Shown here: in pieces, positions 15,974 through 24,441 of the stretch
Layout: the number at the start of each line of letters is the position of its first letter
How positions within the stretch are numbered: the stretch's first letter is position 1
DNA from: Oscillospiraceae bacterium
Lineage (GTDB): Bacteria; Bacillota; Clostridia; Oscillospirales; Acutalibacteraceae
Direction: 5' to 3'
Length of the DNA stretch: 64,000 nucleotides
Assembly (NCBI GenBank): GCA_015066565.1
Contig: SVOB01000001.1
Coordinates: 806,001 to 870,000, forward strand
Notes under the pieces: generated by a model
What the model saw: the letters and a program-made list of their open reading frames with translations, nothing else
Databases searched by the model: none
Told to the model about the DNA's origin: nothing
Position numbers and translations under genes: made by a program

Positions 15974-17474
15974 CCTCGTTCAACACGCTTTCTGCATTTT
16001 TCTTGGCTTCCTCGGCTTTTCGAAGGGCCTCCTCAGCTTCCCTTTTCGCCTTTTCGGCTTCTTCCCTTGCCTTTTCAATTTCACGCTGCTGCTTTTCTTC
16101 CTTTTCGCGAATTCTCTCAGCTTCTTTCTCGGCTTTTTCGGCTTCTTTTTTAGCTTTTTCGGCTTCGCGTTTTGCCTTTTCTGCGGCTTCCTTTTCAGCC
16201 TTTTCGGCGTCTTTTCTGGCTTTCTCGGCTTCCTTTTTAGCTTTTTCTTCAGCCTCTTTCTGAGCCTTCTGGGCTTCCTTAGCCTCTTTTTCCTGACGTT
16301 CAAGCTCTTCCCTAAGTGCTTTTTCAGCTTCCTTTTTTGCCTTTTCAAGCTTTTCGTTAGCCTCTTTTTCTTTACGCTCTGCCTCTTTCTGAAGCTTTTC
16401 GGCTTCCTTCTGCGCCTTTTCGGCTGCCCTTTCTGCTTCCTTGCGCTCCTTTTCACGTTCCTTGCTCAACTGATACTTAGCTTCACGTTCCTCACGCTCG
16501 GACTTGATTTCAGCCATACTCTCATCACTGAGCTTTTCGTTCTTCCAGGTGTGAATTATTTCGGGCTCTTCAAAAATCGAATCGAGTTTCTTCAAGAACG
16601 GAACAATTTCACCGAAGTCAAGCGCCCTGTGGTCAAAGGCAATACAAAGCGGCATAATCTGGCGGATTGCGATTTCCTTCTCGCCCTGCTCATTGACAAC
16701 GACAACCGGTCTGTCCTGAACTGCGCCGACAGCTATTGCGCAAACCTGAGGCGGAATAATCTCAAGAATACAGGTAGCGCCCCTCTGCTCACGGTAGGTC
16801 GAGCCGATATTTGAAACGGTTATTGTACCCTGCTCGATATCACGCTTTGTAAGTCGGTCGCTTTCGGGTATTTTATAGTAAGCGCTCTTTTCCTTGCCCG
16901 AAAGGGTTTTAACCTTCTGCTTGCCTGTTTTTGATCCGATAAGACGGTAAATAGTCTGCTTGACCTTACCCTTTTTAAGCGCCGTTAGAGTATTGTCAAG
17001 CGAAACGTCAAACATAACCTCGTTGAGGTCGGTATTCGCTATCCTGCGGTTGACGTCGGCTATATAAGCAGTCATCTCGTCAAGGTTTTTGTTTTCAAAA
17101 TTATGAAGATTAATTGTCATCATTTCGCCGTTGGGAAGAACCATCGGCATTGAAATATTGATATCCTCAAAGGTATGAATCTGACCCCTGACAAGCTTTT
17201 TATCGAACTCGATATGTGCGTTCATATCCGGGTCGGCCTTAAGCCCCTCAACGATTATTTTAAGCATAACCGTATTGAGCGTAATTTTCTTTTCGGGCGC
17301 AACGTCCTTGTTAAGACGTTTGTATTCAATCATAAACTCGGTCACGTCAGGCTCGTAGTTATAAGTAACGTGGGGAATATTCGCCCACGATTCCGTAGTC
17401 ATATTTGCAACGATTTTTCTTTGAATTCCGAAATGTGTTGTCTTGATTTTCTTCAGTTTTTCACCCTTTGCCAT
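15966..17474 (-). CDS. E2-type acyltransferase catalytic domain fused to a long charged helix
   Basis: 502 residues. Residues about 10-310 resemble the catalytic (CoA acyltransferase) domain of 2-oxo acid dehydrogenase E2 subunits: HVTYNYEPDVTEFM early on, a strand-rich middle (GTITVSNIGSTYREQRGATCILEIIPPQ), and the active-site motif FDHRALDFGEIVPFL with His282. There is no lipoyl domain and no E3-binding domain. The usual DHRxxDG is DHRALDF, so the motif Gly is Phe. An insertion near 165-205 is Lys-rich. From about 321 to 497 the chain is almost pure Glu/Lys/Ala/Arg (EAEKAKKEAEKAEKEA-type), predicting a single alpha helix or coiled coil. AAGGAGGC precedes the ATG. No E1, E3 or lipoylation gene is nearby. 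Substrate and activity unknown. Confidence 0.75.
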   Translation of the reverse strand: MAKGEKLKKIKTTHFGIQRKIVANMTTESWANIPHVTYNYEPDVTEFMIEYKRLNKDVAPEKKITLNTVMLKIIVEGLKADPDMNAHIEFDKKLVRGQIHTFEDINISMPMVLPNGEMMTINLHNFENKNLDEMTAYIADVNRRIANTDLNEVMFDVSLDNTLTALKKGKVKQTIYRLIGSKTGKQKVKTLSGKEKSAYYKIPESDRLTKRDIEQGTITVSNIGSTYREQRGATCILEIIPPQVCAIAVGAVQDRPVVVVNEQGEKEIAIRQIMPLCIAFDHRALDFGEIVPFLKKLDSIFEEPEIIHTWKNEKLSDESMAEIKSEREEREAKYQLSKEREKERKEAERAAEKAQKEAEKLQKEAERKEKEANEKLEKAKKEAEKALREELERQEKEAKEAQKAQKEAEEKAKKEAEKARKDAEKAEKEAAEKAKREAEKAKKEAEKAEKEAERIREKEEKQQREIEKAREEAEKAKREAEEALRKAEEAKKNAESVLNEDE

Positions 17475-17582
17475 TGAATTGCCTCCTTATTCTGAATCCA
17501 CATACTATTATAATACGATTAAACGAATTATTAAACCAAATTATAATTTTTTAACAGAAAATTTACATATTTGAAATATCGG

Positions 17583-17611
17583 TTGAACTGGATGGCGAAA
17601 AGTGATAAAAT
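17583..17611 (+). promoter_or_regulatory. Promoter of the flavoprotein gene
   Basis: TTGAAC (17583-17588), 17-bp spacer, TAAAAT (17606-17611), about 35 bp before the start codon. Confidence 0.65.
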
Positions 17612-17645
17612 AGGATTTTGTAAGAATACTTTTTGAGGGATTAAA

Positions 17646-18218
17646 ATGAAGGTTTTTGTCATTTTCGGCTCTCCGCGCAGAAGCGGAAATACGAAAAGAC
17701 TGCTGAACGGCTTTGTCAGCGGTCTTGACAGAAGCGCCGAAATTGAAACAGTCAGCGTTTTTGACCTCGCTCCCGCAGCCTGCGACGACTGCGGCTACTG
17801 TAAGGGAACCGACGCCTGCCGTAAAAAAGACCTTGAGGATTTTTTCAAAAAGTTCGGCGAAGCGGACGTTATCGTTTTCGCTACGCCCGTCTATAATCTC
17901 GGTCTTCCCGCCCCCGTTAAAGCGCTTTTTGACCGCTTTCAGAGGTTCTATAACGCCCGTCACGAGAGGAATGTTCTCTATTCCTTCAGAAAAGAGCGTA
18001 AAGGCATATTACTTGTCACAGGTGGGTATGACAGCCGTGTCGGGTACGATATAATCCGAAAGCAGTGCTCTTATGCCTGTAACCTGTTGAATATCAAGCC
18101 TTTTGCCGATATTTTCATACCCGGAACGGATGAGCATCCCGTAGGCAGTTTGGACTTGTGTAAAGCTCAATACCTTGCCAGAGAATTATCAAAGGAGTAC
18201 GCCAAAAATGATAACTGA
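17646..18218 (+). CDS. Iron-sulfur flavoprotein / NADPH-dependent FMN reductase family
   Basis: 190 residues with a flavodoxin-like fold. The FMN phosphate loop is GSPRRSGNTKRLLNGF at the N-terminus, and FATPVYNLGLPAPVKALFDRF is the second flavin-binding stretch. Residues 46-58 contain CDDCGYCKGTDAC, spacing CX2CX2CX5C, the pattern that holds the [4Fe-4S] cluster in archaeal and clostridial iron-sulfur flavoproteins. That supports an electron-transfer role, for example from ferredoxin to a peroxide or other acceptor; the acceptor is unknown. It overlaps the next gene, a thioredoxin-fold protein, by 11 nt, suggesting the two work together in redox metabolism. Confidence 0.85.
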   Translation: MKVFVIFGSPRRSGNTKRLLNGFVSGLDRSAEIETVSVFDLAPAACDDCGYCKGTDACRKKDLEDFFKKFGEADVIVFATPVYNLGLPAPVKALFDRFQRFYNARHERNVLYSFRKERKGILLVTGGYDSRVGYDIIRKQCSYACNLLNIKPFADIFIPGTDEHPVGSLDLCKAQYLARELSKEYAKNDN

Positions 18219-18510
18219 AGTAAACATAATGAATATTGCCGATGAGGTTTTACACTGTGAAAACAGAGTTCTTGTATATTTCAGCTCGGCGGCGTTTCCC
18301 CTTTGTAAAATCGAGGATGAGGAAATAAAGAAGTTTGACGAAAAAGGGCTTATAAAATGCGTAAATATTATTTCGGATAAAAGCCCTGACCTTTCAATGC
18401 TCTACGCTGTTATGAGCGCACCGACAATTATTCTGTTTGAAAACGGCAAGGAGATAAAAAGAACATCAAATGTTCTTAAGGCGGAGGAAATTGAGGAATT
18501 TATAAAATAA
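18208..18510 (+). CDS. Thioredoxin-fold protein with incomplete active site
   Basis: 100 residues with the size and layout of thioredoxin. The position of WCGPCK is occupied by AFPLCK (in YFSSAAFPLCKIEDEE), so only the second cysteine is kept. The cis-proline loop is present (MSAPTIILFENGKEI) and the C-terminal helix ends the protein. I chose ATG 18208, which has AAAGGAG 10 nt upstream and lies inside the end of the flavoprotein gene; an extension to 18175 is possible but lacks a ribosome site. With one Cys it cannot cycle as a normal disulfide reductase; a monothiol, chaperone-like or scaffold role is inferred. Confidence 0.75.
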   Translation: MITEVNIMNIADEVLHCENRVLVYFSSAAFPLCKIEDEEIKKFDEKGLIKCVNIISDKSPDLSMLYAVMSAPTIILFENGKEIKRTSNVLKAEEIEEFIK

Positions 18511-18522
18511 TTCAAAAAACTA

Positions 18523-18551
18523 TTGCTTTTTTATTATATATATGGTATTAT
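18523..18551 (+). promoter_or_regulatory. Promoter of the rimP-nusA-infB operon
   Basis: TTGCTT (18523-18528), 17-bp spacer, TATTAT (18546-18551) with an upstream TGG, an extended -10. The TATGGTATTATAT core is shared with the region upstream of obgE (about 51869-51881). Confidence 0.6.
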
Positions 18552-18577
18552 ATGCGACGGTAAGTATAGGTATTGAC

Positions 18578-18607
18578 TTTTGAGAGTGGGGCGACCCGCT
18601 CTCAAAA
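18578..18607 (+). promoter_or_regulatory. Leader hairpin upstream of rimP
   Basis: TTTTGAGAG (18578-18586) pairs with CTCTCAAAA (18599-18607), and the inner GGG/CCC extends the stem. It lies within the 5' untranslated leader between the promoter and the rimP ribosome site. There is no U-tract behind it, so it is not an ordinary terminator; an RNA-stability or feedback element is possible. Confidence 0.6.
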
Positions 18608-18624
18608 CTTTATTGGAGGAAAAT

Positions 18625-19110
18625 ATGGCAGAGAAGAAAAACACTGTCGCTCTTGTCTGGGATATCGCCGAGCCTCTGGCAAAGGACCTCGGTCTTGAGC
18701 TTTGGGATGTCCGTTTTCAGAAAGAGGGTGCAAACTGGTTTTTGCGTATCTTTATTGACAAGGAAGGCGGCATAAACATTGACGACTGCGTCAATATGAG
18801 CCACGCAATCGACGGCCCGCTTGACGAATTAGACCCGATTGAGCAAAGCTATTCGCTTCAGGTTTCGTCCCCCGGCATTGAGCGTGAGCTGGTAAGAGAT
18901 TTTCACTTTGAAAAATACCTCGGCGAAAAAGTAATGGTCAGGTTTATTCACGCCTTTGAGGGAAAACGCGACTACAAGGGTACTCTTCGGGAATATGACA
19001 ACGGAAACGTTACCGTTGAGCTTGACGACGGAAGAGGGCTCAGTTTTAATAAAAAAGAAGCGTCATACGTTAAATTAGACGATTTTGGAGGGTTCAACGA
19101 AAATGAGTAA
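18625..19110 (+). CDS. rimP: Ribosome maturation factor RimP
   Basis: 161 residues. RimP helps assemble the 30S subunit. The N-terminal domain has LGLELWDVRFQKEGANWFLRIFID and the family mark YSLQVSSPGIERELV; the C-terminal Sm-like domain follows (GTLREYDNGNVTVEL). I placed the start at ATG 18625 behind TTGGAGG; an in-frame reading 15 residues longer begins inside the leader hairpin. It is the first gene of the classic Firmicutes nusA-infB operon and overlaps nusA by 8 nt. Confidence 0.95.
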   Translation: MAEKKNTVALVWDIAEPLAKDLGLELWDVRFQKEGANWFLRIFIDKEGGINIDDCVNMSHAIDGPLDELDPIEQSYSLQVSSPGIERELVRDFHFEKYLGEKVMVRFIHAFEGKRDYKGTLREYDNGNVTVELDDGRGLSFNKKEASYVKLDDFGGFNENE

Positions 19111-20164
19111 GCAGAACAAAGAATTTTTTGAAGCTGTCAATATGATGGAAAAGGAAAGAGGCATCCCCGCCGAGTTCCTTTTTGACAGAATTAAAACCGC
19201 TATTGTAACACAGGTTAAAAAGCTCAACGAATGTGAAGAGGAAAACGTAGGTTGCGAAATCAACCCCGACAAGTACCTTATGAGAATTTATCTTAAAAAG
19301 GAAGTTGTTGAAACAGTTGAAAGACCGACTATCGAGTTAACCGTTGAGCAGGCTCAGGAAATTAAAAAGAACGCCAAGGTCGGCGATATTATCGAGGTTG
19401 ACCTTGACCCGAAGGAATTCGGAAGAATTACGGCTCAGTCGACTAAGCACGCTATCCGTTCGGGACTCCGTGACGCCGAAAAGGGTATTATGCTCAAGGA
19501 GTTCCAGTCCAAGCAGCAGGAAATAGTAAACGCAAAGGTTGTCAGAGTTGACCCCGTTACGGGCAACGCTACGGTTGAAATCGGCAAGAGCGAAGCGATT
19601 CTTCCCAAGAACGAGCAGGTTGAGGGCGAAATTCTTCACGAGGGCGACACGGTTAAGGTTTATATCATTGAAGCAAGAGTTACCGACAAGGGACCCAAGG
19701 CTATGATTTCAAGACGTCACCCGAACCTTATCAGAAGGCTCTTTGAAGAAGAGGTTCCCGAAATCTTTGACGGCACAGTCACTATTGAGGCGGTTTCCCG
19801 TGAGGCGGGCGCAAGAACAAAGATGGCTGTTTTCTCAAAGGACGAGGACATTGACCCCGTAGGCGCCTGCATAGGTTCAAGAGGACAGAGAGTTGAAAAG
19901 ATTGTCGAGCTTCTCGGCGGCGAGAAAATCGACATTGTAAAATACAGCGAGGACCCGACAGAATTTGTTGCGGCGGCTTTGGCGCCCGCAAACGTTCTCA
20001 AGGTTGAAATCGTTAACGAACAGGAAAAATCATGTCAGGTAACAGTTCCCGACAACCAGCTTTCACTCGCCATAGGAAATAAGGGTCAGAACGCCCGCCT
20101 TGCGGCAAGACTTACAGGCTGGAAAATAGACATTAAGCCCGAAAGCGGCTTCTACGAGGGCTGA
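19103..20164 (+). CDS. nusA: Transcription termination/antitermination factor NusA
   Basis: 353 residues, the short Gram-positive form without the C-terminal acidic repeats of E. coli NusA. An N-terminal RNA-polymerase-binding domain is followed by an S1 domain (about 130-200; VNAKVVRVDPVTGNATVEIG), and KH1/KH2 domains with VGACIGSRGQRVEKIVELLGGEKIDIV and LAIGNKGQNARLAARLTGWKIDI. It binds RNA polymerase and modulates pausing and termination. The start at 19103 has GGAGG upstream and lies within the rimP 3' end. Confidence 0.97.
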   Translation: MSKQNKEFFEAVNMMEKERGIPAEFLFDRIKTAIVTQVKKLNECEEENVGCEINPDKYLMRIYLKKEVVETVERPTIELTVEQAQEIKKNAKVGDIIEVDLDPKEFGRITAQSTKHAIRSGLRDAEKGIMLKEFQSKQQEIVNAKVVRVDPVTGNATVEIGKSEAILPKNEQVEGEILHEGDTVKVYIIEARVTDKGPKAMISRRHPNLIRRLFEEEVPEIFDGTVTIEAVSREAGARTKMAVFSKDEDIDPVGACIGSRGQRVEKIVELLGGEKIDIVKYSEDPTEFVAAALAPANVLKVEIVNEQEKSCQVTVPDNQLSLAIGNKGQNARLAARLTGWKIDIKPESGFYEG

Positions 20165-20200
20165 TTAAAAAGCAAATTCCGAAAGAAGGGAGAGGTAGAA

Positions 20201-20467
20201 ATGGCTGAAAAGAAAATCCCTATGAGAAAATGCCTTGGCTGCGGCGAAAATAAGCCGAAAAAGGAATTAATCAGGGTAGTTAAAAATAACCAGGGCGAAA
20301 TTTCGCTTGACCTTACGGGTAAAAAGAACGGCAGAGGCGCTTATATCTGTCACAGTAAGGACTGCTTCGTGAAGGCGAGAAAGGCGAAACGCTTTGAAAG
20401 GGCTTTTTCGTCACCTATCCCCGAAGATGTACTCGACATTTTGGAGCGTGAGCTGGAAAATGAATAA
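20201..20467 (+). CDS. rnpM: RNase P modulator RnpM (YlxR)
   Basis: 88 residues. The PMRKCLGCGENKPKKELIRVV start and GRGAYICHSKDCFVKARKAKRF are the YlxR family core, including the conserved GRGAY motif. Work in Bacillus renamed YlxR as RnpM, a nucleic-acid-binding protein that interacts with RNase P RNA. It has a strong AGAAGGGAGAGG ribosome site and lies in the fixed order nusA-ylxR-ylxQ-infB. It overlaps ylxQ by 8 nt. CxxC plus a CHSKDC pair could hold a metal ion, but this is not established. Confidence 0.92.
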   Translation: MAEKKIPMRKCLGCGENKPKKELIRVVKNNQGEISLDLTGKKNGRGAYICHSKDCFVKARKAKRFERAFSSPIPEDVLDILERELENE

Positions 20468-20771
20468 CGACAATTTTTCAGGACTGCTCGGTCTTTGCAG
20501 AAAAGCGGGTAAAATGAGCGTCGGTCACGACGAGAGCAAATTAAGCGTCAGAAACAAAAAAGCTTCGCTTTGTATTCTCGCTTCGGACTCGTCCGAAAGG
20601 CTTAAAAAAGAATTCGGCTCGCTCTGCAGGGAAAACGGAGTAACAGTTATTTCAGTTCCCTATACAATAGAACAGTTCGCTTTTATAATCGGCTTAAAGG
20701 CAGGGGTCATCACCGTAAACGACGAGGGCTTCGCCAAAAAGCTAATGACATATCGGGAGGTTAATATATGA
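20460..20771 (+). CDS. ylxQ: L7Ae-like RNA-binding protein YlxQ
   Basis: 103 residues of the L7Ae/L30e/S12e fold ([17 protein letters not shown] at the N-terminus, then [18 protein letters not shown] and a C-terminal [21 protein letters not shown]). YlxQ proteins bind kink-turn RNA; the cellular target is unknown. The start at 20460 lies in the 3' end of rnpM, giving an 8-nt overlap; a 22-residue longer reading would run much deeper into rnpM. It overlaps infB by 4 nt (ATGA). Confidence 0.88.
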   Translation: MNNDNFSGLLGLCRKAGKMSVGHDESKLSVRNKKASLCILASDSSERLKKEFGSLCRENGVTVISVPYTIEQFAFIIGLKAGVITVNDEGFAKKLMTYREVNI

Positions 20772-23134
20772 CTAAAAAATATAAAATTCACGAGCTTGCA
20801 AAGGATTTTAATATCCAGAGCAAACAGATTATAGAAATGCTCACTCCCCTTTTCGAGGGTGAGAAGAAATACCAGACGGCTCTTGAAGAGAGAGAGCTTG
20901 ACGCGGTATTTGATATTCTTACAAAGCAGAACGCGCCCGCAAGCCTTGACGCTTATTTCGCTATGGCGAAAAAGCCCGAGGAATACGAGGCAAAGCCTGC
21001 TAAGAAAGAAAAGGACGAAGCGAATCCGAAAAAGGCTGAGGACAAAAAGGCTTCCGACGAAAAGAAGCCTGCTGCCCAGAAAAGCTCAGCGCCCTCCGCT
21101 GCCGCGGCTCAGAAGAAAAAGGAAAAGGCTGACAAGCCCCTTCAGGCCCGTACAAAGGGTGAAAGAAAAACTATCGACACAAGAGACGCAGGAAATATCA
21201 ACATTGATAAATACAACGAAAAGTATGACGATATCGCTTCGGCTAACACAAGGAACGACAACTATGTCGGAAAGCAGAAGCTTAAGCAGAAAAGTCAGCA
21301 GTACCGCAAGCAGGGCGGCGTAAAGCGTAAAAAGGAAACAGAGGCAGAACGCCTTAAGAGAATCGCCGAGGAAAGAGCGAAGAGAACAATCGAAATCACC
21401 GTTCCCGAGGAAATTACGGTCGGCGACCTTGCCCTTCTTCTTAAAATGACAGCCGCTGAGGTAATTAAAAAGTTATTCTCACTCGGCGTTATGGCTAACG
21501 TAAACGAGGTTATTGACTACGACACCGCCGAAATCGTTGCGACAGAGCTTGGCGCAAAGGTTAAAAAGGAAGTTGTTGTCACAATCGAAGAGAGAATTAT
21601 GGATATCACCGAGGACGACGAAAAGGATTTGATTCCCAGAGACCCCGTCGTTGTTGTTATGGGTCACGTTGACCACGGTAAAACCTCAATTCTTGACGCT
21701 ATAAGAAACACCTCCGTCACCTCAACCGAGGCGGGCGGTATCACCCAGCACATAGGCGCTTACAGAACGTCAATTGACGGTCAGAATATCACCTTCCTTG
21801 ATACCCCCGGTCACGCCGCATTTACTTCAATGCGTGCGCGCGGCGCTAAGGCTACGGATATAGCTATTCTCGTTGTTGCGGCTGATGACGGCATTATGCC
21901 CCAGACAGTTGAAGCTATTAACCACGCTAAAGCGGCTGACGTTTCTATCGTCGTTGCAATAAACAAGATGGATAAAGAGGGCGCTAACCCCGACAGAGTT
22001 ATGCAGCAGCTCACCGAATATGAAATCGTTCCCGAAATCTGGGGCGGCGACACAATCTGCGTTCCCGTTTCGGCTAAGACGAGAGAGGGACTTGACAAGC
22101 TTCTCGAAAGCGTTCTTCTCGTTGCCGAGCTTAAGGAATTAAAGGCTAACCCGAACAGAGCCGCAAGAGGTATCGTTATCGAGGCGCGTCTTGATAAGGG
22201 CAGAGGCCCCGTTGCAACTCTTCTTGTTCAGAACGGTACTCTTAAGTCAGGCGACATTATCGTTGCAGGCACGGCTGTCGGTCGTGTAAGAGTTATGACA
22301 AACGACAAGGGCAAGTCCATTAAGGAAGCGGGTCCGTCAGTTCCCGTTGAAATCACCGGTCTTGCCGAGGTACCCCAGTCAGGCGATATTTTCGACGCAG
22401 TTTCGGATGAAAAGCTCGCCCGTGAACTCGTTGAACAGAGAAAGCAGAAGGAAAAGGAAGAGCAGTTCAAGCAGTTCCAGAAGGTTACTCTTGACAACCT
22501 CTTCGACTCGATTAACGAAGGCGAGGTTAAAGACCTTAACATCATCGTCAAGGCTGACGTTCAGGGCTCGGTTGAAGCTGTTAAGCAGAGCCTTGAAAAG
22601 CTTTCAAACGACGAGGTAAGAGTCAGGGTTATTCACGGCGGCGTAGGCGCTGTAAGCGAAAGCGACGTTATGCTCGCTAACGCTTCAAACGCTATTATCG
22701 TCGGCTTTAACGTACGTCCCGACAGCGTTGCTTCTACTCTTGCCGAGCGTGACGGAATTGATATGCGTATGTACCGCATTATCTACGACTGCATTGAAGA
22801 AATCGAAGCGGCTATCAAGGGTATGCTCGCCCCGAAATTCAGAGAAAATCTTCTCGGCAAGGCTGAGGTCAGAAACGTATTCAAGCTTTCAAGTGCAGGA
22901 ACTATCGCAGGCAGCTATGTTCTCGACGGCAAGGTTACAAGGAACTCGAAAATCCGCGTAGTCCGTGACGGTATCGTTATCACCGAGGACGAAATTGCTT
23001 CGCTCAAGCGCTTTAAGGATGACGTTAAGGAAGTTGCCACAGGCTACGAATGCGGTATCGGTCTTCAGAAATTCAACGACATAAAAGAGGGCGACATTCT
23101 TGAAGCCTTTATTATGGAGGAATACCGCGACTGA
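20768..23134 (+). CDS. infB: Translation initiation factor IF-2
   Basis: 788 residues. The N-terminal IF2_N helix ([21 protein letters not shown]) is followed by a low-complexity Lys/Ala/Glu linker (about 75-205), a second IF2_N-like unit ([24 protein letters not shown]), and the G domain from about 295: GHVDHGKTS (G1), DTPGHAAF (G3), NKMD (G4), SAKTREG (G5). Domains II, III and the fMet-tRNA-binding C domain follow, ending in YRD. It positions initiator tRNA on the 30S subunit. It is part of the nusA operon. Confidence 0.98.
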   Translation: MTKKYKIHELAKDFNIQSKQIIEMLTPLFEGEKKYQTALEERELDAVFDILTKQNAPASLDAYFAMAKKPEEYEAKPAKKEKDEANPKKAEDKKASDEKKPAAQKSSAPSAAAAQKKKEKADKPLQARTKGERKTIDTRDAGNINIDKYNEKYDDIASANTRNDNYVGKQKLKQKSQQYRKQGGVKRKKETEAERLKRIAEERAKRTIEITVPEEITVGDLALLLKMTAAEVIKKLFSLGVMANVNEVIDYDTAEIVATELGAKVKKEVVVTIEERIMDITEDDEKDLIPRDPVVVVMGHVDHGKTSILDAIRNTSVTSTEAGGITQHIGAYRTSIDGQNITFLDTPGHAAFTSMRARGAKATDIAILVVAADDGIMPQTVEAINHAKAADVSIVVAINKMDKEGANPDRVMQQLTEYEIVPEIWGGDTICVPVSAKTREGLDKLLESVLLVAELKELKANPNRAARGIVIEARLDKGRGPVATLLVQNGTLKSGDIIVAGTAVGRVRVMTNDKGKSIKEAGPSVPVEITGLAEVPQSGDIFDAVSDEKLARELVEQRKQKEKEEQFKQFQKVTLDNLFDSINEGEVKDLNIIVKADVQGSVEAVKQSLEKLSNDEVRVRVIHGGVGAVSESDVMLANASNAIIVGFNVRPDSVASTLAERDGIDMRMYRIIYDCIEEIEAAIKGMLAPKFRENLLGKAEVRNVFKLSSAGTIAGSYVLDGKVTRNSKIRVVRDGIVITEDEIASLKRFKDDVKEVATGYECGIGLQKFNDIKEGDILEAFIMEEYRD

Positions 23135-23153
23135 TTTATTCAGGAGGTAAAAA

Positions 23154-23507
23154 ATGGCAGGCTACAGAGCAGACAGAATGTCTGAGGATATAAAAAGAGA
23201 AATCGCTTCTATTGTCCGTGAGCTCAAGGACCCGAGAGTCAGCGGCAAAATGCTCACGGTCGTTCACGTTGACGTTACCCACGATTTATCGTACGCCAAG
23301 GTCTACGTGAGCGCTCTTGACGGGCTTGAGTCGGCTAAGGAAGCGGTTAAGGGACTTTCGGCGGCAACAGGTCTTATAAGACGTGAGGTCACTAACAGGC
23401 TTCATCTTCGCGTTGCCCCCGAAATCAAATTCATAGCCGACGACTCGGTTGAGCACAGCTTTGAAATATTCAAAAAATTGGAAAAGAGTAACAGAAATGA
23501 CGATTGA
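23154..23507 (+). CDS. rbfA: 30S ribosome-binding factor RbfA
   Basis: 117 residues, a KH-like fold protein needed for late 16S rRNA processing and cold adaptation. RADRMSEDIKREIASIVRELKDPRV, VDVTHDLSYAKVYVS and RLHLRVAPEIKFIADDSVEHSFEI are the family segments in their usual order. AGGAGGT lies 7 nt before the ATG. It overlaps the following DHH phosphoesterase gene by 11 nt, a common arrangement in Firmicutes. Confidence 0.96.
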   Translation: MAGYRADRMSEDIKREIASIVRELKDPRVSGKMLTVVHVDVTHDLSYAKVYVSALDGLESAKEAVKGLSAATGLIRREVTNRLHLRVAPEIKFIADDSVEHSFEIFKKLEKSNRNDD

Positions 23508-24441
23508 TGTCAAAAAGGCGGCTGAGCTTTTAAAGGAAAACGACAATATTATTCTCATCTCCCACCAGCATCCCGACGGCGACACGTTAGGGTGCGCCTT
23601 TGCGCTGTTTTACGCTTTGAAAAAGCTCAACAAAAAGGTGCATTTTGAGTGTCAGAACGAGATTCCCAAAAAGTTTCGCTTTCTTTGCAACGGGCTTGTA
23701 AACGACGAATTTGAAAACGGATTTGTCGTATCGGTTGACGTTGCGGACAGAAAGCTTCTCGGCGAGGATATTGATAAAAAGTACGGCGAAAAAATCGACC
23801 TTGCTATTGACCACCATCTGTCGCACAGGTCTTTTTCTCCTTTCCTTCTTCTTGAGGAAAGAGCCGCCGCCTGCGAAATCGTTTTCTCGGTCATAGAACA
23901 GCTCGGCGTTGAAATTGACAGAAAAATCGCTAACTGCCTTTATGTCGGAATTTCTACCGACACGGGCTGTTTCAGATACACCAACACAACCGCCCACACT
24001 CACCTTTGCGCCGCAAAGCTTATTGAACTGGGCGCTGAAAACGGAAAAATAAACACTCTTTTGTTTGAAACCAAAACAAAAACATACGCCGCGCTTGAAA
24101 AGCTTGCGCTTTCAAATCTTGAACTGTATTTCGACGGAAAATGCGCCCTTATGAGCGTTACGAAGGAAATGTTCAGGGAAAGCGGCTCGGACGAGACGGA
24201 GTGCGACGGAATTTCAGCACTCCCCCGTCAGATTGAGGGCGTACTCGCAGGCGTTACAATAAGAGAAAAAGGCGAGAATGAATATAAGGTGTCGGTTCGC
24301 ACAAACGACCCGATTGACGCCTGTGAAATCTGTTCCAAGCTCGGCGGAGGCGGTCATATCCGCGCTTCGGGCTGTACTGTTTACGGAACGCTTGAAGAAG
24401 CTAAAAAAATCATTCTCGACACAGTTAAGGAAAGTTTATGA
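23497..24441 (+). CDS. DHH phosphoesterase, NrnA-like
   Basis: 314 residues. DHH-DHHA1 family protein of the NrnA type (oligoribonuclease / pAp phosphatase; some relatives cleave cyclic-di-AMP products). Motif I is ISHQHPDGDTLGCAFAL, motif III is DLAIDHHLSHRSF, and the C-terminal DHHA1 domain has LGGGGHIRASGCTVYGTLEEAK with the glycine-rich substrate loop. The start at 23497 is inside the rbfA end; a 16-residue longer reading would overlap rbfA more. Its position between rbfA and truB is widely conserved. The preferred substrate cannot be told from sequence alone. Confidence 0.9.
   Translation: MTIDVKKAAELLKENDNIILISHQHPDGDTLGCAFALFYALKKLNKKVHFECQNEIPKKFRFLCNGLVNDEFENGFVVSVDVADRKLLGEDIDKKYGEKIDLAIDHHLSHRSFSPFLLLEERAAACEIVFSVIEQLGVEIDRKIANCLYVGISTDTGCFRYTNTTAHTHLCAAKLIELGAENGKINTLLFETKTKTYAALEKLALSNLELYFDGKCALMSVTKEMFRESGSDETECDGISALPRQIEGVLAGVTIREKGENEYKVSVRTNDPIDACEICSKLGGGGHIRASGCTVYGTLEEAKKIILDTVKESL

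Noticed and set aside
16003-16263. Plus-strand ORF rich in Ala/Ser/Phe opposite the E2-like tail
   Set aside because: It is the antisense shadow of the repetitive Glu/Lys/Ala codons; no ribosome site or family match.
17713-18054. Overlapping plus-strand frame inside the flavoprotein gene
   Set aside because: The flavoprotein frame has clear FMN and cluster motifs; the other frame shows none.
20859-21323. Arg-rich plus-strand frame inside infB
   Set aside because: Frame-shifted reading of the Lys/Glu-rich IF-2 linker; IF-2 frame is intact throughout.
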